Below, piece by piece: positions 60,259 through 64,000 of a stretch of 64,000 nt of DNA. The stretch is from Cupriavidus sp. BIS7 (GTDB lineage Bacteria; Pseudomonadota; Gammaproteobacteria; Burkholderiales; Burkholderiaceae). Location of the stretch: NCBI RefSeq assembly GCF_000292345.1, contig NZ_ALOU01000075.1, forward strand, positions 1-64,000, given 5' to 3'. Each line of letters opens with the position of its first letter. The first letter of the stretch is position 1. The position numbers were made by a program, and so were the translations under genes. The notes beneath the pieces are model-generated. The model did no database searches. It was not told the DNA's origin and was given only the letters and a program-made list of their open reading frames with translations.

Positions 60259-60276
60259 TTCATCAAATGATCGAAT
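60259..60276. promoter_or_regulatory. Candidate activator-binding site (UAS), tbuX side
   Basis: TTCATCAAATGATCGAAT; the first 16 bases equal the dmp-side site at 51624-51639. It lies about 155 bases upstream of the tbuX sigma54 promoter. Confidence 0.7.
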
Positions 60277-60367
60277 CCGGAGTGCGCGCGGACGGTCCTT
60301 GCCTCGTCCGGCACGATCCAGCAGAATATCGAGATTCCACCCACACCTAACCACAGGGGCGCACGCC

Positions 60368-62062
60368 GTGGAACCCAAGCTCAGTTACCCTCCGAATGCC
60401 GATCTGCGGCACCTCCTGCGCTTCGATCCCGAGAGCGGCACCATCTGGCTGGGCGAACGCCGCATGGTGCTTCTGCATACCGCCGCACTGAGCGGCTTGA
60501 GGCAGGACCTGATCCATTCGGTGGGGCCCGTGCACGCGCGCCGGCTGCTTACGCGCATGGGATACGCGTCTGGCCGGCGCGACGCCGAGTTTGCTCGCAC
60601 GACGCGCGGCGCCCTCTCGCTCGACGCCGCGTTCCTTGTCGGTCCGCAACTGCACATGCTTGAAGGCGCTGCTTGCGTGACACCGGTCCAGCTCGATTTC
60701 GACGCCGCCACCGGCCGCTTCTCCGGAGAATTCCGTTGGGACAACTCGTGGGAAGCCCATGCCCACCGGCAAGCCTTCGGGCTTGCGGAAACGCCCGCCT
60801 GCTGGGTTCTGCTCGGATACGCCAGCGGCTACACGAGTGCCTTCATGGGCCGCCTCATCGTCTTCAAGGAAACATGCTGTGCTGCCTGCGGTGCCGACCA
60901 CTGCCAGATCGTCGGCCGGCCTGTGGACGAATGGCCTGACGCCGCCGAACAGCGCCAGTACTTCGAGGACGATTCGCTTCTCGACACCATCGCCGCGCTC
61001 AACGAGCAGGTGCAGGCACTGGTGACCACCATCGAGTCGGCCCGCGAGCCGGGCATCTCCGCCGGCATGCTCGTCGGCGCCTCGCCCGCGTTCCAGGAAG
61101 CCCACGCCTTGCTCAACCGCGCCGCTGCCACGCAGGTGACCGTATTGCTGACCGGCGAGACGGGCGTGGGCAAGGAACGCTTCGCCCGTGCCTTGCACCA
61201 GGGATCGCCCCGCGCCGCCGGTCCCTTCATCGCCGTCAACTGTGCAGCGCTACCCGCCGACCTGATCGAGGCCGAACTGTTTGGCGTCGAGCGCGGCGCC
61301 TACACCGGCGCGCACGTCAGCCGCAGCGGCCGTTTCGAGCGGGCGGACGGCGGCACGCTCTTCCTTGACGAAGTCGGCGACCTGCCCTTGCCGTTGCAGG
61401 CCAAGCTGCTGCGCGTGCTGCAGGACGGCGAGATCGAACGCCTTGGCGCGGAGACCGCGCGCAAGGTCAACGTGCGGCTCGTCACGGCAACGAATGTGGA
61501 CCTTGAAGCGGCGGTGTCGCAGGGACGGTTCCGGCGCGACCTGCTGTACCGGCTCAACGTCTATCCGATCTGCATTCCGCCGCTGCGCGAGCGGACGACC
61601 GATATCGAGCCACTGGCAAACCACCTGCTGGCGCGCTTCAGCGCGCTCCACCAGAAGCGCCTTTCCGGGATCAGCGAACGCGCGATGCAGGCGCTCGTGC
61701 ACCACGATTGGCCCGGCAACGTGCGAGAACTCGAGAACCTGATCGAGCGCGGCGTCATCCTTGCGCCGCAAGGTGGAAGCATCGAACTGGAACATTTTTT
61801 TCCGCACCAGCCACCCGGAATACAGGCAACGGTAAGCGCGAGAGGCCGGCTGGCGCCGGTGCGGGCGGACAGCGAGCAGGCTCTCTGCGCGCGCATTCTC
61901 GATAGCGGGCTCAGCCTGGAATCGCTGGAGAGCCAGCTTCTCGACCTTGCCGTCGAACGCGCCGGCGGCAACCTGTCAGGCGCGGCACGGCAACTCGGCC
62001 TGACCCGTCCGCAGTTGGCCTATCGCCTCAAGCGCCACGAAGACAAAGGCAGCGAAGAATGA
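60368..62062 (+). CDS. dmpR: Sigma54-dependent activator, phenol type (DmpR/MopR/PoxR-like)
   Basis: A 564-residue activator with the same layout as the tbuT-like gene: XylR_N (about 10-115), V4R (about 120-185), AAA+ (Walker A GETGVGKE at 263-270, Walker B GGTLFLDE) and C-terminal HTH (NLSGAARQLGLTRPQLAYRL). Zinc-site residues C145, E168, C171 and C179 match MopR C155, E178, C181 and C189 with a shift of 10. The phenol-contacting His and Trp of MopR (H106, W134) align with H96 and W124, so a phenol sensor is predicted. The sigma54 loop is GAYTGA (Tyr for Phe). GTG start 60368 after AGGGG; the longer frame from 60299 has no better site. Confidence 0.9.
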   Translation: MEPKLSYPPNADLRHLLRFDPESGTIWLGERRMVLLHTAALSGLRQDLIHSVGPVHARRLLTRMGYASGRRDAEFARTTRGALSLDAAFLVGPQLHMLEGAACVTPVQLDFDAATGRFSGEFRWDNSWEAHAHRQAFGLAETPACWVLLGYASGYTSAFMGRLIVFKETCCAACGADHCQIVGRPVDEWPDAAEQRQYFEDDSLLDTIAALNEQVQALVTTIESAREPGISAGMLVGASPAFQEAHALLNRAAATQVTVLLTGETGVGKERFARALHQGSPRAAGPFIAVNCAALPADLIEAELFGVERGAYTGAHVSRSGRFERADGGTLFLDEVGDLPLPLQAKLLRVLQDGEIERLGAETARKVNVRLVTATNVDLEAAVSQGRFRRDLLYRLNVYPICIPPLRERTTDIEPLANHLLARFSALHQKRLSGISERAMQALVHHDWPGNVRELENLIERGVILAPQGGSIELEHFFPHQPPGIQATVSARGRLAPVRADSEQALCARILDSGLSLESLESQLLDLAVERAGGNLSGAARQLGLTRPQLAYRLKRHEDKGSEE

Positions 62063-62784
62063 CCCCCGCCAAAAGCCGCATCGCTCGCGACAGCGTGACA
62101 GACGACCCGCCTCCCGAGCCCGCCGAGCCGCGCACGCTGTGCGAGCGTGCCTATCTCCAGTTGCGGCAGGACATCGTGCAGGGACGCATCCGCCCCGGCG
62201 AGCGCCTGCGAGTCGAGCACCTCAAGGATCGCTATCAGGTGGGTGCCGGCACGTTGCGAGAGTCGCTGGCGCTGCTTGTATCCGATGCCCTGGTGACCGT
62301 TGAAGGCCAGCGGGGATACCGGGTCACGGCCATCTCGCTGGACGACCTGCAGGACCTCACTGACACGCGGGTGCGGTTGGAAACCGAGGCGCTTCGCCTG
62401 TCCATTCGCTACGGCGATACACAATGGGAAGCGCAGTTGCGCGCGGCGTTCGACAACCTCAGCGCCCTGGAAGCCCGCGGCCCTTCGGCGGACCCGGTCG
62501 GCTGGGAGCAGGCCAACCGGTGCTTTCACGAAGCCCTGATCGCGGCGCACCGCTCGCCATGGAGCCAGTATCTGCTGAAGCTGCTTTACCGACACGGGGA
62601 GCGCTATCGGCACGTCGCCATCCGTCTCGGGACGAACCAATCCGCCTCCCGGAACGTGCATGAGGAACATGCGTCGATCTTCGAGGCTGCCGTAGCGCGC
62701 CAGGAAGCGCGCGCCGCGCTCGCGCTGGAGGCACATATCCGCCTCACCTACGAATTGCTATCGAGCGCGCAGGTTGAAATGTAG
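62059..62784 (+). CDS. GntR-family regulator (FCD), AphS-like
   Basis: A 241-residue GntR/FadR-type regulator. N-terminal winged helix (LCERAYLQLRQDIVQGRIRP followed by GERLRVEHLKDRY...GAGTLRESLALL) and a C-terminal FCD domain (LTDTRVRLETEALRLSI, HEALIAAHRS, and HEEHASIFEAAVARQEA). In Comamonas testosteroni a GntR repressor, AphS, silences phenol genes next to the activator AphR; this arrangement is the same, with an ATGA overlap with the dmpR-like gene. The effector is unknown. The last helix-turn region has no metal-ligand irregularity I could see. Confidence 0.85.
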   Translation: MTPAKSRIARDSVTDDPPPEPAEPRTLCERAYLQLRQDIVQGRIRPGERLRVEHLKDRYQVGAGTLRESLALLVSDALVTVEGQRGYRVTAISLDDLQDLTDTRVRLETEALRLSIRYGDTQWEAQLRAAFDNLSALEARGPSADPVGWEQANRCFHEALIAAHRSPWSQYLLKLLYRHGERYRHVAIRLGTNQSASRNVHEEHASIFEAAVARQEARAALALEAHIRLTYELLSSAQVEM

Positions 62785-62801
62785 GCGGCCGTCGTCCGGG
62801 T

Positions 62802-63536
62802 TCAGGCGCGGCGCATCAGGCTATAGCTCTGCGCGCTTGGGCCGAAGTCGGGCATGCTGGCCAGGAACAGTGCGAGCGGTACCACGTCTGCGGGTTCCTT
62901 GAACCACTCACCCGGAGGCACGGCAACGTCGCGCGTCATGTCCGTCCTGACCGGCCCCGGAATCAGTTCATTGACGCTGATGTTGTCTTCCTGCAGTTCC
63001 GTTGCCAGCGACTGGGTGAGCATCCACAGCCCGATCTTGGAGCACGAATACGCCGAGAACCCCGGGTTGGGACGCTTGCGTTGGCCGGAACCGATCATGA
63101 TGATCTTGCCCGCGCCACGCCGGCGCAGGTGCGCAATGGCGGCATGCGCGGTGTGGTAGGCACCTGTCAGGTTGATATCGATGGTCTTGCGCCAGAGCTC
63201 GGGATCGCCATCCGCGATCCGTCGCTGCTCAAGCGCAACACCGGCACTTGCCACCACGATGTCGACGCCGCCGAACTCGTCACTGGCGCGCTGGAACAGC
63301 GCAGACATCTCCGCATAGTCAGCCACGTCGGCCGCGTGGGCGATTGCCTGGCCACCTGCTTCGCGGATCAGCGCGACGGTCTGCGCGATGTCTGCTTCGC
63401 CACGGGCGCTGCATACCACTGCCGCTCCGGCGCTGGCGTAGGCAAGCGCGATGGTGCGTCCGATGCCCCGGCCCGCACCGGTGATGACGGCTACCTTGCC
63501 CTTGAGCAGTTCTGGATCAATTTGGGTCATTGTCAT
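62802..63536 (-). CDS. SDR-family oxidoreductase
   Basis: A 244-residue short-chain dehydrogenase. Cofactor loop VITGAGRGIGRTIALAYASA with VASAGVAL, then catalytic Ser in MIGSGQ and Tyr/Lys in FSAYSCSKIG. Start ATG 63536 is one of two close ATGs (63536, 63530). The C-terminal region ...LIPGPVRTDMTRD is usual. It converges on the GntR gene with a 17-base gap and lies just downstream of the TauD-type gene, so the two may form a small operon. Substrate unknown. Confidence 0.87.
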   Translation of the reverse strand: MTMTQIDPELLKGKVAVITGAGRGIGRTIALAYASAGAAVVCSARGEADIAQTVALIREAGGQAIAHAADVADYAEMSALFQRASDEFGGVDIVVASAGVALEQRRIADGDPELWRKTIDINLTGAYHTAHAAIAHLRRRGAGKIIMIGSGQRKRPNPGFSAYSCSKIGLWMLTQSLATELQEDNISVNELIPGPVRTDMTRDVAVPPGEWFKEPADVVPLALFLASMPDFGPSAQSYSLMRRA

Positions 63537-63570
63537 TCTCGCTTTGCGTAGCAATGTGTTGTCCTGCCGC

Positions 63571-64000
63571 TCAGAATGGGCGGTCTCCCATCACCGTGGC
63601 GCGATCCATCCTGCGATGGCATGCCGGGTAGTCCATCACCGCGTAGTGCTGGCTGGAACGGTTGTCCCAGATCGCCACGCTGTCCTTGCTCCAGCGCCAG
63701 CGCACCTGATGTTCGGGAATGTAGGCCTGGGTGATCAGGTAGCGCAGCAGGTCAGACCCTCCCAGGTTGAAATCCTGACCGAAGCGAATGCGCGCCTGCG
63801 TGTGGAAATTCGTGAAGTGCGTGGTGAAACCGTTCACGAACAGCACCTTCTCCCCGGTCTCGGGATGGGTCCGGACGACCGGATGCTCGGCGTCCGGAAA
63901 TTGTGCCTTCAGCGCAAGGCGCTTTTCGATCGGCATGGCCGCGCCGAAAGTTGCCTCGATGCTGTGGCGTGCGCGCAGGTCGGCAATCTCGTCTTTGATG
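63571..64000 (-). CDS. TauD/TfdA-type dioxygenase, C-terminal part (window edge)
   Basis: The C-terminal about 142 residues of a 2-oxoglutarate dioxygenase; its 5' end lies beyond the window. The frame continues to the edge as IKDEIADLRARHSIEATFGA before MPIEKRLALKAQFPDAEHPV. It contains the second iron His in WDNRSSQHYAVMDY and the closing Arg in CHRRMDRATVMGD. It is closely similar to the complete dioxygenase at 16691-17557 (DAEHPVVRTHPETGEK in both), so it is a paralogue of that enzyme. An SDR gene follows it on the same strand. Confidence 0.87.
   Translation of the reverse strand, partial: IKDEIADLRARHSIEATFGAAMPIEKRLALKAQFPDAEHPVVRTHPETGEKVLFVNGFTTHFTNFHTQARIRFGQDFNLGGSDLLRYLITQAYIPEHQVRWRWSKDSVAIWDNRSSQHYAVMDYPACHRRMDRATVMGDRPF

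Larger units (their letters stand above)
59958..60367. promoter_or_regulatory. Divergent region between tbuX-like and dmpR-like genes
   Basis: A 410-base gap. It contains the minus-strand sigma54 promoter (60090-60104), conserved box B (60124-60150) and the activator site (60259-60276), and the start region of the dmpR-like gene. No other gene-like frame is convincing. The stretch 60277-60367 holds the ribosome site (AGGGG) of the activator gene. Confidence 0.6.

Noticed and set aside
1..64000. tRNA, rRNA, prophage, integron or conjugation genes
   Set aside because: I looked for these signals by eye and recognised none; a covariance-model search would be needed to exclude small RNAs.

Overview
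The window is a high-GC chromosomal segment of a betaproteobacterium. Dense catabolic operons, many LysR/IclR/GntR/AraC/MarR regulators and the gene families present point to the Burkholderiales, most likely Cupriavidus or Ralstonia. I could not run any search, so this placement rests on gene content and remembered family sequences.

Layout. (1) 1-7.8 kb, minus strand: an acyclic-terpene-utilisation (atu)-like operon. It encodes an enoyl-CoA hydratase, AtuA, two acyl-CoA dehydrogenases, an SDR, a carboxyltransferase, and the start of a biotin-carboxylase subunit cut by the window edge. (2) 8-14.1 kb: a looser region with a LysR/LysE pair, an SCP-x-type thiolase, a decayed acyl-CoA ligase, an XRE-cupin regulator, a truncated MFS gene, a GNAT acetyltransferase and a HAD dehalogenase-like gene. 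(3) 14.2-19.5 kb: an AraC-type regulator facing a five-gene plus-strand cluster of unassigned function (BKACE/DUF849, TauD-type dioxygenase, MDR oxidoreductase, DUF1330, muconolactone-isomerase-like). (4) 19.6-30.3 kb: housekeeping and accessory genes, namely gamma-glutamyltransferase, a MATE pump with MarR, a flavin disulfide reductase, LysR, a methyltransferase, an NCS1 permease, a lipoprotein and YceI. (5) 30.5-38.6 kb: a quinate/shikimate-to-protocatechuate cluster (quiC, IclR, aroQ, porin, MFS, aroE-like) next to an HPPD-family dioxygenase. (6) 38.6-51.3 kb, minus: a complete phenol hydroxylase plus catechol meta-cleavage operon (dmpKLMNOPQB, a DUF336 gene, dmpCDEHFGI). (7) 52-62.8 kb: a divergent toluene/benzene monooxygenase operon (tbuA1UBVA2C-like), a toluene-type sigma54 activator, a FadL/TbuX-type outer-membrane channel, a phenol-type sigma54 activator and a GntR regulator. 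(8) The edge: an SDR and a second TauD-type dioxygenase, partial.

How it works together. The monooxygenase can hydroxylate toluene or benzene to cresol or phenol. Phenol hydroxylase then makes catechols, and the dmp lower pathway takes these to pyruvate and acetyl-CoA. Three sigma54 promoters, TGATC-like palindromic upstream sites and two XylR/DmpR-family activators wire the region. The zinc site is intact in both activators, but only one keeps the phenol-binding His/Trp pair. The most unusual raw sequence is a nine-copy 7-bp tandem repeat in the phenol hydroxylase leader and, upstream of the same promoter, a 15-base match to a sequencing adapter.
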